A stretch of DNA of 56,684 nucleotides from Orenia marismortui DSM 5156 (GCF_000379025.1 NZ_KB900617.1:801903-858586), one strand, 5' to 3'; positions 16,795 to 26,712 are shown, counted from the stretch's first letter. Program-made: numbers and translations. Notes: generated from the letters alone by a model not told the origin.

Positions 16795-19700
16795 CTAATT
16801 TACTGCTTCAATTAAGATAACTCCGTTATCAAAGTCAAACTCTACTGTACTATTACTTACTGTAGCAGTATCACCATCGTAAGCATCTCTTACTTGGGTT
16901 CCATCAGCAAAGATTCCTTCTACATTTACACTTGTAGTTCCACTTCCACCAATTGCAATTACAACTTTATCTTCCATAGCATTTCCACTATAAGTTCTAC
17001 CATAAGTGTTATTTCCTAGATCAGTTTGTTGACCTGCACCTACAGCAGGATGGTCATGTCTAAATTGACCAACTTTCTGCCAATGGGCTAAAATATCTTG
17101 ATTAGTGTTCCATTGATAATCTGATCTTGTAGGCTGATTTGCATCGCCATCAACCTCTGGTCCAAGCTCTCTAGAGTTCTCATCTCCATAATAAATCTGT
17201 ACTCCACCAGGCAATAATAGTAGCATTGTTCCCATATCTTTATTAGTATCATACCAATTATAGGTATCCCTAGCATCATGAGAATTAATATAAGTTAACA
17301 CATTCCAATCTCCATTATTAATCCGATTAGCATAATCCTGCCAAACATCTCCTACATTAGATATTGATGGAGGATTCTGGTTGAAAGAAAAATTAATTAC
17401 TGATTCAAAGTCCTGTGTACCATCTCCATCATTATCATTGAAATAATCACTTCTACCTACACCATGACCAAAGTCTTCAGCAGTCATCCAAAAATCTTCA
17501 TCCCATTCTGCTCCTGGGGCATTAGAATTCTCAGCCCTCCAAGTATCTAATGCATCTTCTGCGGCACCTTTCAATTGTCCCCATCGCCATTTTTCAACGT
17601 GTTTAGCAGTATCTACTCTAAACCCATCAATTCCAAACTCTTCTACCCACGCAGCTAACCATTTGATAATATAGTCAGCTGGTGCACTATTATTTAAATT
17701 CTTTCTTAACTCTTCAGCAGCTGGTACAATCCATTGATCATATCCACTTTGTTCCATTGACCATTTAGTCTCTAGTATTGGTGCTAATCCAATACTATTA
17801 GTTATTTCAGTTTTAATATCAGGCAAACCAGAATCAGGAAGCTGTTTTAAAGGTGGTTCCCCAAGTGGTTCATATCCAGGTAAACCTGCTCTAACCCAAC
17901 CATTCCACCAATTACTCCAAGCAGATTTATTATCATAATCAATATAATGATCATGGTAACTGTGCCAATTCTCACCGGAAGATGGTCTCCAACTCATTAC
18001 TTCTTCTTCACTAGCATCTATTCCACCAAATCCATATTGTACTCCATCCAGCATAGTGTTATAACCTGGATGATTCATTACAACATCCATTACAACTCTA
18101 ATCCCTTGACTATGAGCAGTATTTACAAAATCCCTAAACTCTTCTATTGTACCCATATTTTTATCCATCATCGTCCAATCAAGCGCATAATAACCATGGT
18201 AACCATAATGAGGGAAACCTCCAGAACCGCCACCACAAAAACCATGCATCTGTTCATATGGAGCAGTAATCCAGATTGCATTAACACCTAAGTCTTCAAA
18301 ATATCCTTCCTCTAACTTTTCAGTTAATCCAGCAATATCTCCCCCATGGAAAGTTCCTGTATTTAACTTATCACTACCATAATCAGTGATCCGTCCATAA
18401 GAATTATCATTACTTGGATCTCCATTAAAGAATCTATCGGTCATAACAAAGTAAACACTTGCATTATCCCAAGTAAACTTATCAACTACCGCTCCATCAT
18501 CTCTAGTGTAATCATAGCTTACTTCAGTTGTTCCTTCTGAGTTAGTAGCACTTGCTGTTAAAGTACCCTTCTCACCATCAGCTACATAGTCACTTATTTT
18601 AATTTCAGTAATTTCAGTAGTAGAAAGTGTAAATGTTTCACCAGCAAATTCACAACTACTAGAAGTTATACTAGCACCACCATCATCAATAGGTCCTACC
18701 TCAATTACTGTATCTCCTTTATATGTTCCACCTTTAGGAGATACTGGAATCTTTGGTTCAGATGGACCATTAAGATTATCTGTTGTCCAATCACTTCCAT
18801 CCCACCAGTATTGGCCTAAATCCTTAATTTCAGTATCGCCACCAGTTAATTTATTTCCACCATTAGCTGAATCTGTAATTATTATTCCAAAGCTAATTCC
18901 ACTTTCATAATTATTTAAATTATCTTTACTTATAGTTAATTTATACCAACCATTGCTTTCTGAGTCCATAGCAGTTTGATTATTCCAACCACCAGTAGGC
19001 TCATACTTAGTTCCATCAGTACCTGTATACCAGCTATAAACATATGGTGTAGCACTAGAATCAGATTTAAAGTGTAAAGTAATTCCCTCTGGCGCTGGAG
19101 TAGTTTCACTAACTGAATCACTTAAATCACTAGCCAAAGCATCAGCATCATAGGCTCTTACCCAGTAATAATAAGTTGTGTCACCTTGAACATCTGTATC
19201 ACTATAATTATGAGTAGTGATCGCTTTCTCCATTAAAGGAAGCTTCTCTGCCTCACTTGTTCCTCGATAGACTAAATACTTATCTGCACTATCATCCCAA
19301 GTTAAGTCTATTGCACCAGTACTTTCATTATATTTAGCAGTTAATCCAGTTGGAGCTTTAGGAGCTAACTGCCAAGTTACATTAACTTTTAATTTTCCTC
19401 CAGAAGTAGTATTCTCTAAATCAACACTAACATTCTCAGCACGACCTGGTAAAGCTTCAAAAACTTCAGTAGCTTTATCTACAATTAGATTCTCTTCACT
19501 ATCATATAACTTGACTTTTGCAGCATATTCACCAGCTGGAGTAGAACCAAAATCAGCTTTTGCTTCAGCAACATCTATCTCAGCCTCTAATCCAACCTCT
19601 TCTGGTACTATAGTCACTATTCCACTAGCAGCCTCTGCTGGCATATTCTCAAAATTCATAGTTAAATTCTTAGTAGCTTGAAGTTCTAATGTTACTGTAA

Positions 19701-20124
19701 CTGTAGACTCATCATCATTTGTAACTGCTGTTGTATCTTCAGGCGATTTGTAAGCTACAATTTCTTCATCTCCATCTACATAGATCCCCTTGATAATTAT
19801 TTTATATTTAGCATTCTTTTTTAAGTTTTTAAACTCAAGACCGACTTCTGTAGTCCCTTCCTCAATTTTAGCTTCACTTTCATGAATATCATTGCTATCA
19901 TTTACATTAATTACTTTTCCTTCTATCTTCTTTAAATTAATATCTAGTTTTTGAATACTTGCCCCGTCTTCTTGACTCCCAGGCAGCTTAACTGTAACTC
20001 CTAACTTTGATTGATTACCAGTTAGTTCATCGCTCCCCCCATTACTACTACATCCAACTAACATGAATAAAGTAATTATACTTAGTAATAAGGCTAATTT
20101 TTTTCCTCTTAATTTATAAAACAT
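16795..20124 (-). CDS. Secreted lipoprotein alpha-amylase, MalS-like (GH13), with starch-binding module
   Basis: Predicted 1109 residues. Lipobox FMLVGC (Cys25); shared N-terminal module (about 37-250, LPGR); FN3 (about 253-340); a CBM26-like starch-binding module (about 345-455, beginning ITLHFKSDS and ending QYWWDGSDW); an Ig-like spacer (about 460-545); then a GH13 barrel of the periplasmic MalS type (DRFFNGDPSND, FHGGD, HYGYHGYY). Catalytic regions are DVVMNH, GFRVDTAKH (Asp838), AED (Glu883) and NSHD (Asp950). MalS of E. coli releases maltohexaose-range products from dextrins; the same is inferred here. The starch-binding plus Ig-like unit recurs twice in the 24393-26528 protein. The ribosome site AAAGGTGGG lies before the ATG. 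Confidence 0.92.
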   Translation of the reverse strand: MFYKLRGKKLALLLSIITLFMLVGCSSNGGSDELTGNQSKLGVTVKLPGSQEDGASIQKLDINLKKIEGKVINVNDSNDIHESEAKIEEGTTEVGLEFKNLKKNAKYKIIIKGIYVDGDEEIVAYKSPEDTTAVTNDDESTVTVTLELQATKNLTMNFENMPAEAASGIVTIVPEEVGLEAEIDVAEAKADFGSTPAGEYAAKVKLYDSEENLIVDKATEVFEALPGRAENVSVDLENTTSGGKLKVNVTWQLAPKAPTGLTAKYNESTGAIDLTWDDSADKYLVYRGTSEAEKLPLMEKAITTHNYSDTDVQGDTTYYYWVRAYDADALASDLSDSVSETTPAPEGITLHFKSDSSATPYVYSWYTGTDGTKYEPTGGWNNQTAMDSESNGWYKLTISKDNLNNYESGISFGIIITDSANGGNKLTGGDTEIKDLGQYWWDGSDWTTDNLNGPSEPKIPVSPKGGTYKGDTVIEVGPIDDGGASITSSSCEFAGETFTLSTTEITEIKISDYVADGEKGTLTASATNSEGTTEVSYDYTRDDGAVVDKFTWDNASVYFVMTDRFFNGDPSNDNSYGRITDYGSDKLNTGTFHGGDIAGLTEKLEEGYFEDLGVNAIWITAPYEQMHGFCGGGSGGFPHYGYHGYYALDWTMMDKNMGTIEEFRDFVNTAHSQGIRVVMDVVMNHPGYNTMLDGVQYGFGGIDASEEEVMSWRPSSGENWHSYHDHYIDYDNKSAWSNWWNGWVRAGLPGYEPLGEPPLKQLPDSGLPDIKTEITNSIGLAPILETKWSMEQSGYDQWIVPAAEELRKNLNNSAPADYIIKWLAAWVEEFGIDGFRVDTAKHVEKWRWGQLKGAAEDALDTWRAENSNAPGAEWDEDFWMTAEDFGHGVGRSDYFNDNDGDGTQDFESVINFSFNQNPPSISNVGDVWQDYANRINNGDWNVLTYINSHDARDTYNWYDTNKDMGTMLLLLPGGVQIYYGDENSRELGPEVDGDANQPTRSDYQWNTNQDILAHWQKVGQFRHDHPAVGAGQQTDLGNNTYGRTYSGNAMEDKVVIAIGGSGTTSVNVEGIFADGTQVRDAYDGDTATVSNSTVEFDFDNGVILIEAVN

Positions 20125-20175
20125 AAAATCCCACCTTTCATTTAGGTTAACATTAATAATTTATCATCCAAATTA

Positions 20176-20243
20176 GGCAAGTAAAACTTATTAAAATCTA
20201 AAATATAACCCATTATAATATTTGATAAATAAGTTCACTTGCC
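20176..20243. repeat. 68-bp imperfect inverted repeat
   Basis: GGCAAGT-a-AAACTTATT pairs with AATAAGTT-c-ACTTGCC across about 35 nt of AT-rich loop. It lies between the start of the MalS-like gene and the end of the 20352-22001 gene. It may end that transcript, though it lacks a T tract, or be a worn repeat. Confidence 0.55.
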
Positions 20244-20351
20244 AGATATAGATTTAAAGTTTTTAATCATCAATTAATCTAGAAGACAATTCTACTTTAT
20301 AGAATCCCTTCCATTGGACTGATGAATTTAATCATTACTATTATCTCTTCA

Positions 20352-22001
20352 TTATTGAGCAGCATAAGTTACTTCAAGTGCTTCACTTAGATCACTTCCC
20401 AAAAATCCTCCATTACTACTCTTTCTATAAGAAACAACCCAGTAATAATAAGTTGTACCTGCTTCTACATTTTCATCAACATAAGTTTTAGTATCTGTAA
20501 TTAAACTATATGTTAAAGGAGTTTTTTCGCCAGTTACTTCTGTACTACGATAGACTAGATAGCCTGCAATACCTTCTTCACTATCATCCCAACTTAGAGT
20601 TATAGCTGAATTATCTAAAGTTGATGATAAAGATACAGGAGCTTTTGGAGCTGTTTCCCAGTCTACTTCAATTCCTATTTGTGCAGACTCATCAATTACT
20701 GTTAAAGTAAATCCTACTGTTAATTCTGTTCCTGCTGTACTTCCTATAAACTCATAAGTTCCTGCTACACTTGTATCTACTATTCCATTCTCAACTATAT
20801 TCCCATCGGAATCTTCCCAAGTTAAATTCACTTCTTTTGTAGTTCCGTCACTCATTGTTGCTGTTCCTGTTGCTGCTAAAGTATATTCTTCACCTACACC
20901 TACTATTGCTTTTGAAGGATTAACCGCTAAATTTTCAATGAATATTCCTTCCTTAACTATTAACTTGAAATTCACTGTTAATTCTGTTCCTTCTACACTT
21001 CCTATAAATTCATAAGTTCCTGCTACACTTGTATCCACTTCCTTATCCCAGATTATATCTACTGTTTCTTCACTTCCATCATTATAGCTTGCAGTAGCTG
21101 TTGCTGGTAGACTATAATTACTTCCAACTTGAACTGTTGCTTCTTTTGGATTAATATCTAAACTCTCAATAGTTCTTTCTTCCTTAACTATTAACTTGAA
21201 GCTTACTGTTAATTCTGTTCCTCCTACACTTCCTATAAATTCATAAGTTCCTGCTACACTTGTATCCACTTCCTTATCCCAGATTATATCTACTGTTTCT
21301 TCACTTCCATCATTATAGCTTGCAGTAGCTGTTGCTGGTAAGCTATAACTATTCCCTACCTCTACTGTTGCTTCTTTTGGATTAATATCTAAACTCTCAA
21401 TAAATCTTTCTTCATCAGTAACTATTAACTTGAAGATTACTGTTAATTCTGTCCCTTCCACACTTCCTATAAATTCATAAGTTCCTGCTACACTTGTATC
21501 TACTTCCTTATTCCAATTCACTTTTACCGTTGATGCGCTTCCATCTGTCATTGTTGCTGTTGCAAACTGAGGTAATTCATATGTATCTCCTACTGATACT
21601 GTTATTTGAGAAGGATCAACACTTAATTCTTCTATCTCTACTGCTGTACTCTTTTTAGTTAACTTTGGAATAACAGGCATAGGGTCATCAGCTTTAACTA
21701 TATAAGATCTACTCCATTTTTCATATCCTGTCGCTGTTACTTCAACATTATAAGTACCAGGCTTAAAATCATACTCTCCACCATCATTAATTTCATCAAT
21801 TGTTTTAACTATAGCCCCATCACTATTTATAATTTCTATAGTATAATTAGCTATAATTTCACCTGTTTCAGCATCTTTAGGCACATTGATCTTTAGGATT
21901 CCTAATTCTGAACCTCCACCTCCTCCACTACTACTTGAACATCCAACTAATCCAATCACTAAAATTAAAAGTACTAATAAATAAAATTCCTTACTCCTCA
22001 A
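20352..22001 (-). CDS. Non-catalytic lipoprotein: PEGA-like, four tandem Ig-like repeats, FN3
   Basis: Predicted 549 residues from a TTG start at 22001. The upstream in-frame ATG abuts the AAGGAG ribosome site and cannot use it, whereas the TTG is 9 nt away. Lipobox GLVGC (Cys21), followed by Ser/Gly-rich spacer. About 30-120 is a PEGA-like domain (GTYNVEVTATGYEKW). About 125-445 holds four Ig-like repeats of 77-86 residues, each with the core DTSVAGTYEFIGS; the middle two are almost identical in DNA (231-bp period). About 460-549 is an FN3 domain. There is no catalytic motif. It looks like a rigid surface spacer or adhesin within the starch locus; any binding partner is unknown. Confidence 0.8.
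   Translation of the reverse strand: MRSKEFYLLVLLILVIGLVGCSSSSGGGGGSELGILKINVPKDAETGEIIANYTIEIINSDGAIVKTIDEINDGGEYDFKPGTYNVEVTATGYEKWSRSYIVKADDPMPVIPKLTKKSTAVEIEELSVDPSQITVSVGDTYELPQFATATMTDGSASTVKVNWNKEVDTSVAGTYEFIGSVEGTELTVIFKLIVTDEERFIESLDINPKEATVEVGNSYSLPATATASYNDGSEETVDIIWDKEVDTSVAGTYEFIGSVGGTELTVSFKLIVKEERTIESLDINPKEATVQVGSNYSLPATATASYNDGSEETVDIIWDKEVDTSVAGTYEFIGSVEGTELTVNFKLIVKEGIFIENLAVNPSKAIVGVGEEYTLAATGTATMSDGTTKEVNLTWEDSDGNIVENGIVDTSVAGTYEFIGSTAGTELTVGFTLTVIDESAQIGIEVDWETAPKAPVSLSSTLDNSAITLSWDDSEEGIAGYLVYRSTEVTGEKTPLTYSLITDTKTYVDENVEAGTTYYYWVVSYRKSSNGGFLGSDLSEALEVTYAAQ
20743..21570. repeat. Tandem coding repeats in the Ig-like lipoprotein
   Basis: Four in-frame units, with CCTATAAA landmarks at 20743, 21001, 21232 and 21466 (periods of 258, 231 and 234 bp). 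The two central units are nearly identical over more than 100 bp, indicating recent unit duplication or homogenisation. Confidence 0.85.
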
Positions 22002-22029
22002 AACTACCATCTCCTTGAAATATATTTTT

Positions 22030-22085
22030 TATAAGAAAAAATAAAAACATACCCAAGCAATAATAAAATGCTAGATATGTTCTCT
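22030..22085 (-). promoter_or_regulatory. Terminator-like hairpin in leader of 20352-22001 gene
   Basis: Minus strand: TATAAGAGAACATATCTAGCA, an AT-rich loop, an imperfect return arm, then GGTATGTTTTTATTTTTTC. It ends about 30-45 nt before the ribosome site. The 30548-30597 leader hairpin of the pullulanase gene has the same edges (TATAAGAAAACATATCTAG and GATATGTTTTTATTTTTT). It could be an attenuator or a copy of a terminator-like repeat. Confidence 0.45.
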
Positions 22086-22182
22086 TATAACCTTATATAC
22101 TTTTTTAAACTTATCTCTCTGTTCTAAACTTTTGACACTATTAATTTAAAAACTCTTATTAATTTTATAGTTTATAATCTTA

Positions 22183-22228
22183 TTTAAAAATAAAAACCCC
22201 ACCCTTATTATAAAATACAAGGGAGGGT
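22183..22228 (-). terminator. Strong terminator-like hairpin upstream of 20352-22001 gene
   Basis: Minus strand: ACCCTCCCTT, a loop of about 12 nt, AAGGGTGGGG, then TTTTTATTTTT. It lies about 200 nt downstream of the better-placed terminator of the amylase gene and about 180 nt before the next start, so it is either a second terminator or part of a leader. Confidence 0.65.
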
Positions 22229-22393
22229 TCACCATTAGCTCAATATAGACAATAGGTGACCAATTACAGTCTATACATCATTGCTTCCTGAAGAAGATTA
22301 TTTTTATTTTTAGTATTATTTATTTTATATAAAAATAATAACATATAATGGAATTTAATTCAAGTTATTTTTTTAATAAATCAAAAATAATAT

Positions 22394-22437
22394 AAAAAAA
22401 GGTATAAATCAGATTTTCTAATCCAATTTATACCTTT
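22394..22437 (-). terminator. Rho-independent terminator of the 22460-24280 amylase
   Basis: Perfect 12-bp arms, AAAGGTATAAAT and ATTTATACCTTT, followed by T4 beyond the arm (T7 in all). It begins 23 nt after the stop codon. The remaining leader DNA between 22002 and 22459 contains only this hairpin and the two other hairpins listed. Confidence 0.85.
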
Positions 22438-22459
22438 AATATATTAAGATAAAGGTTCA

Positions 22460-24280
22460 TTAATTAGCTGGTACCCAAACACTCCAACCTTCATCAATAG
22501 AATTTTTCACTTTGAAATCTCCATACCCATCTGCATCAGTCTTAACCGTTCCTTTAACATTAGAAGTAATATCATAGAACTCAGTATTAGACTTACCTGA
22601 GTCGATTCTCTTAGTAGTTAAATCACCAGAAGTACCTTGGGAAATCATCATGACTAATCCCGTTCCTGGAACATCTGACAGACCTCCTCTAACATAAGAA
22701 TAAGTATTTACATCATTAGTCTTAACCTCTCGTCCAGGACCATAAGCAAAATATCTTCTTGCCTTTAGTAATTTATCTAGTCCTACTTTCTTTCCATCTT
22801 GGTAATAATCTTTCCAATAAACCATAGGCAATCCATCTTCTCTCATTAAAATATAAGTATAAGCTTGATACTTTCTTATATTAATTGGTGCTTTATACTC
22901 TACAATATCTCGACCAGTATCATGATTATCTATAAAAGTAACTGTTTTATCAGCAAATTTCCTCTTATTAACCATACCGGCCTTACTTAGAGTAGACATA
23001 TTTAAATTCCCATTTCTTAATGTTTCAAAGGTTTTTCTTAATGGAAAATCAAACACATGTAAATTAGGATTATTTACATCATACATATAAAAACTTAGCC
23101 CCATTGTATTCTCTACCCACGCTTCTCCTACAAAGAATACATCTTTAGCTGTATTTTCTTGAATACTACTTATCCATTCATCAATAAATTTAGAATCAAC
23201 ATGTTTAACTGCATCAAGTCTAAATCCATCAAAACCAATATCATTTATAATCCAACTTCCCCATTCCTTTAACTCATCTTTAACATTTTCATTTTGATAA
23301 TCAACATCTGCCCCTAATAGATAATCCTTCTCAAAAGTATCATCCCATGTCTTCCCTTTGAAATTTTGTGGTGCTATATTCCCTAAATTAGCAGCATAAT
23401 CTACACCATCGAAGGCCTTCCAATCCCATTTCCATTCATCAGCTTTACTATAATACTTCTGTCTTCCTTTAAGTGGATAAAATTTAGTATAAGTTTCTGC
23501 TTTCTGACCAGATGCTAAGATAGAATCCCCTATATTTTCATAACCAGCACCTAATCTATGATTTAATACTGCATCATAATAAACTTTAATTCCTTCTTGG
23601 TGAAGGTCAGCTATAGTTTGCTCCAACTCTTCTTTAGTTCCATATTTAGTTCTAACTGTGTTAACCTGATTAAATTCTCCCAAATCCCACAGATCATAAG
23701 TTCCATAACCTTCATCTTGTTGCTCATGAGCTTTATTAGCTGGTGGTACCCAAACAGAAGTAATCCCTATTTTAGCTAAATCATCTGAACGTTCAGAAAG
23801 TAGTTTCCATAGGTTTGATTCTTTTGGATATTTTTCTTTATACTTACCTTTATTCATTTCCCAATAGAAAGTTTGCATCAGAGTCTCATTAGGATCTTTA
23901 ATTTCTGGATAACTTCTACTAGTAGTAAAATCAGTTTTAGTAGATAGCTCATTTCCTGTGCTAGACTTAATATTAGTAACTAGCTGGTAATTTGTTTTGG
24001 CTTCTAATTTTAAACCTGTTAAAGTAACTACATTTCCTTCTACATTAGTCTCAATTTTAGATTTACTATCCCCTTGGACTAAAGATACTTTTGCTCCAGC
24101 AACCTTTTCATTAAACTCTAGTTTAAACTCCCCTAAAGTATAATCTACACTATTAAGATTATAATCTGTTAAATCAGAGGAAACTAGAGCAAACTCATCT
24201 CCAGTTGATTTACAACCTGTTAATGTTACTGCTAAAATTAATATAGATAGTAAAGCATACAAAGTAACTCTTTTTCTCAT
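22460..24280 (-). CDS. Secreted lipoprotein alpha-amylase, liquefying type (GH13)
   Basis: Predicted 606 residues. Signal peptide with lipobox TLTGC (Cys23) followed by Lys, unlike the Ser found after the Cys in the other lipoproteins here. Residues about 28-120 form a Big_5-like N-terminal domain, not the shared module. The barrel starts at LMQTFYWEM, typical of bacterial liquefying amylases (subfamily 5 type), with GITSVWVPPA and VRTKYGTK. Catalytic regions are DAVLNH, GFRLDAVKH (Asp356), GEAW (Glu386) and DNHD (Asp454). The overall layout recalls the AmyB lipoprotein amylase of Halothermothrix orenii (recalled from memory, not compared). It expects internal cleavage of alpha-1,4 bonds of starch. 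The ribosome site GGGGAG is well placed, and a terminator follows. Confidence 0.92.
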   Translation of the reverse strand: MRKRVTLYALLSILILAVTLTGCKSTGDEFALVSSDLTDYNLNSVDYTLGEFKLEFNEKVAGAKVSLVQGDSKSKIETNVEGNVVTLTGLKLEAKTNYQLVTNIKSSTGNELSTKTDFTTSRSYPEIKDPNETLMQTFYWEMNKGKYKEKYPKESNLWKLLSERSDDLAKIGITSVWVPPANKAHEQQDEGYGTYDLWDLGEFNQVNTVRTKYGTKEELEQTIADLHQEGIKVYYDAVLNHRLGAGYENIGDSILASGQKAETYTKFYPLKGRQKYYSKADEWKWDWKAFDGVDYAANLGNIAPQNFKGKTWDDTFEKDYLLGADVDYQNENVKDELKEWGSWIINDIGFDGFRLDAVKHVDSKFIDEWISSIQENTAKDVFFVGEAWVENTMGLSFYMYDVNNPNLHVFDFPLRKTFETLRNGNLNMSTLSKAGMVNKRKFADKTVTFIDNHDTGRDIVEYKAPINIRKYQAYTYILMREDGLPMVYWKDYYQDGKKVGLDKLLKARRYFAYGPGREVKTNDVNTYSYVRGGLSDVPGTGLVMMISQGTSGDLTTKRIDSGKSNTEFYDITSNVKGTVKTDADGYGDFKVKNSIDEGWSVWVPAN

Positions 24281-24392
24281 TATCTACTTCTCCCCTTTCT
24301 TTATCTTTACTTCTAATTTTATATTCTCTAATGATAGCTATTTTCCTGCAATTATAGAATTAATTCATATATAATCAATAACTAATTTTGAG

Positions 24393-26528
24393 CTAATTCC
24401 TATCTTGTCTGGTAAATGTAACTTCTCTACTTACAGTACCTATTTGATTGCTAGCAGTTATAGTCAACCTACCAGTCTCCTCATTTTCTAAATAATCAGC
24501 AAGTCTTATATCTGCTTTATCTACAATATCGATTCTTTTACCATTAAATTCACAGATTAAATCTATAATCTTATCTCCATTATCTTTAATAGATAAAGTA
24601 ATACTTTTAGTTCCTAAATAAGTACCAGCTGGAGTATCTATTATAATTTCAGGTTTAGATACAAATTTTCCATCTTTATACCACCATTCACCAGCTTCAA
24701 TTCCCATTATATTTCCTGTATCACCACTATCCCAATTAATCTTTGCATTTAATTCTTCAACCTCAATATCTATTAGACTATAGCTATACCATCCATCTTC
24801 TTCCTCTAACATAGGTGTACCTGGCCATACACCAGTAGGCTCAATTTTAGCTTCACCTTTTCCTTGCCATAGATAAATATTTGGCACTTTCTTGTTATTA
24901 TTCTTAAAATGGAATGTAAAATCTCTATTAGTATTATCTTTTTTATTATCAGTATCTCCTATTGTAAATCTAGCTGTTTTTGTAATTGTTGCTATATCAT
25001 TCACTACTGTTACAGAAAGTTCTCCACTTTCATTCTCTTTAAGATAATCACCTAAAAGCACAGTAGTTTTATCTACATCTTCTCCACTAATATTCAAACT
25101 AATATCTTGGTTATTAAATCTAGCACTTGTCTCTATAATATCTTCTCCACTAATAGATATCTCCAGTTGAGTCTCAGAGTCATAAGAACCAGGTTCTAAA
25201 TCAAACTCAATTTCTGGCTTAGCTGGCTTATCAGGATTATAGGAGTACCATCGACCTTCCTGATACCACCATTCATTTTCTCTTCTATGCAAATCTTCGA
25301 ATTTTCTTCCATCACCAGATACAAAAATGATATTTATATTTCTGATCTCTGGAAACTCAGCAACATACCAATCATTAGCTTCTGATTTCATAGTTTCCAT
25401 ATCTTCTAAACTGCCTGATAATTCTATTTTTTCTTCTTGTTCATTTAGATACCAAGTATATATTTGAGGAGCTTTCTGAGCATCACTATCTTTAAAGTGT
25501 AGCTTAACACCATCATACTTACTAGGAATAGCAGTGGCACTAACCTTGGTAGATAACTCACTATTTAGCCCAGCTTTATCAATTGCTTTAACCCAATAAT
25601 AGTATGTATCACCTGCCATTGCAGTTCTATCTTTGTAATAATTATTTGTACTCTCTTCTAAGGGAGTTTTAGAACTCTTATCTGATCCCCTATAAATCAT
25701 ATAATTAGTAGAATTATCTTCCCAATTGAGCAAAATACCTGACTCTGTTGCTAAAGCAGTTAGCCCAGTAGGAGCCTTTGGTGCTACTGTAGATAACCAA
25801 GTAGTATTAACTACCTTCTCTTTAGCTAAGTCATACTCTATTTGGGTAACTCTTCCTGGTAAAATCTTAAGGTCATTAACCGTTTTTTCATAAATTGAGT
25901 TATTATCTGAATCAAATAAATCTATCTCTAATAGATATTTATTAGCAGAAATTTCATTAAAGCGAGCCACCTTATTGTCAATATTAATATCTGTTTTCAA
26001 CCCATTAGAAGGAGTTAAAAATACTTTTCCTGATTTAACTTCTGAGATTAAATTACTTAGCTTAATCACTAATCCTTTAGCATCTGTTAAATCTTCTTCA
26101 CCAAATGAAACTGTAAGTAGATTATCATCACCATTGATTGTAGTAGACTTATCATTATCTTCATAGACTATATAACCATCTTCATCCTTAACAGCTATAT
26201 CAAGCTCATATGTACTCCCTCTAGATAAGTTATTGAAGTTTAAAGAAACACTACTGCTACTGCCTTTAATCTCCTTAGTTTCACTGTCTTTATCATTACT
26301 ATTATTACGATTTACAATTGATACCTCTACCTTTTTCACGGTAAATTCTTCTTCAATCTTATCTGTTGCTTCATCTGTATCTTTCTTGGGAACTTTAACG
26401 GTTACTTTTAAATTGGAACTACCACTGAGGGTATTAGTTCTAGCACCATCACTACATCCCAATATAGTTAAGAGTAATAAGAATACCATCACTGATATTA
26501 ATACTCTCTCTAAAGCAGATTTAAACAT
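24393..26528 (-). CDS. Non-catalytic lipoprotein with two starch-binding-like modules
   Basis: Predicted 711 residues from the ATG at 26528. A GTG 9 nt upstream is possible, but it lies only 2 nt from the AAAGG site. Lipobox TILGC (Cys25); shared N-terminal module (about 35-240, LPGR); FN3 (about 245-335); then two repeats of a CBM26-like module plus Ig-like spacer. The first begins VKLHFKDSD and the second FTFHFKNNN; each has conserved Trp in IYTWY or IYLWQ and an EWWY/GEWWYKDG end. These match the module in the MalS-like protein. There is no hydrolase domain, so it is probably a starch-capturing surface protein. It lies directly between the liquefying amylase and the pullulanase. Confidence 0.8.
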   Translation of the reverse strand: MFKSALERVLISVMVFLLLLTILGCSDGARTNTLSGSSNLKVTVKVPKKDTDEATDKIEEEFTVKKVEVSIVNRNNSNDKDSETKEIKGSSSSVSLNFNNLSRGSTYELDIAVKDEDGYIVYEDNDKSTTINGDDNLLTVSFGEEDLTDAKGLVIKLSNLISEVKSGKVFLTPSNGLKTDINIDNKVARFNEISANKYLLEIDLFDSDNNSIYEKTVNDLKILPGRVTQIEYDLAKEKVVNTTWLSTVAPKAPTGLTALATESGILLNWEDNSTNYMIYRGSDKSSKTPLEESTNNYYKDRTAMAGDTYYYWVKAIDKAGLNSELSTKVSATAIPSKYDGVKLHFKDSDAQKAPQIYTWYLNEQEEKIELSGSLEDMETMKSEANDWYVAEFPEIRNINIIFVSGDGRKFEDLHRRENEWWYQEGRWYSYNPDKPAKPEIEFDLEPGSYDSETQLEISISGEDIIETSARFNNQDISLNISGEDVDKTTVLLGDYLKENESGELSVTVVNDIATITKTARFTIGDTDNKKDNTNRDFTFHFKNNNKKVPNIYLWQGKGEAKIEPTGVWPGTPMLEEEDGWYSYSLIDIEVEELNAKINWDSGDTGNIMGIEAGEWWYKDGKFVSKPEIIIDTPAGTYLGTKSITLSIKDNGDKIIDLICEFNGKRIDIVDKADIRLADYLENEETGRLTITASNQIGTVSREVTFTRQDRN

Positions 26529-26712
26529 TAATCTCACAGCCTTTCTATATCTTAATAATCATAATATAATTTATCATCTTTCTAATTATTGCTTTATTAC
26601 TTACAAAACTTGAACTGCGATCTATAACATAATATAAAATTAAATTTTATAAATTACTATTTCTACTACAAGAAAATATTTCCTTCATTAATAATTATAT
26701 AAATCAAATCCT

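Noticed and set aside
20743-21570. CRISPR or non-coding tandem repeat
   Set aside because: The periods are multiples of three and encode Ig-like domains in frame.
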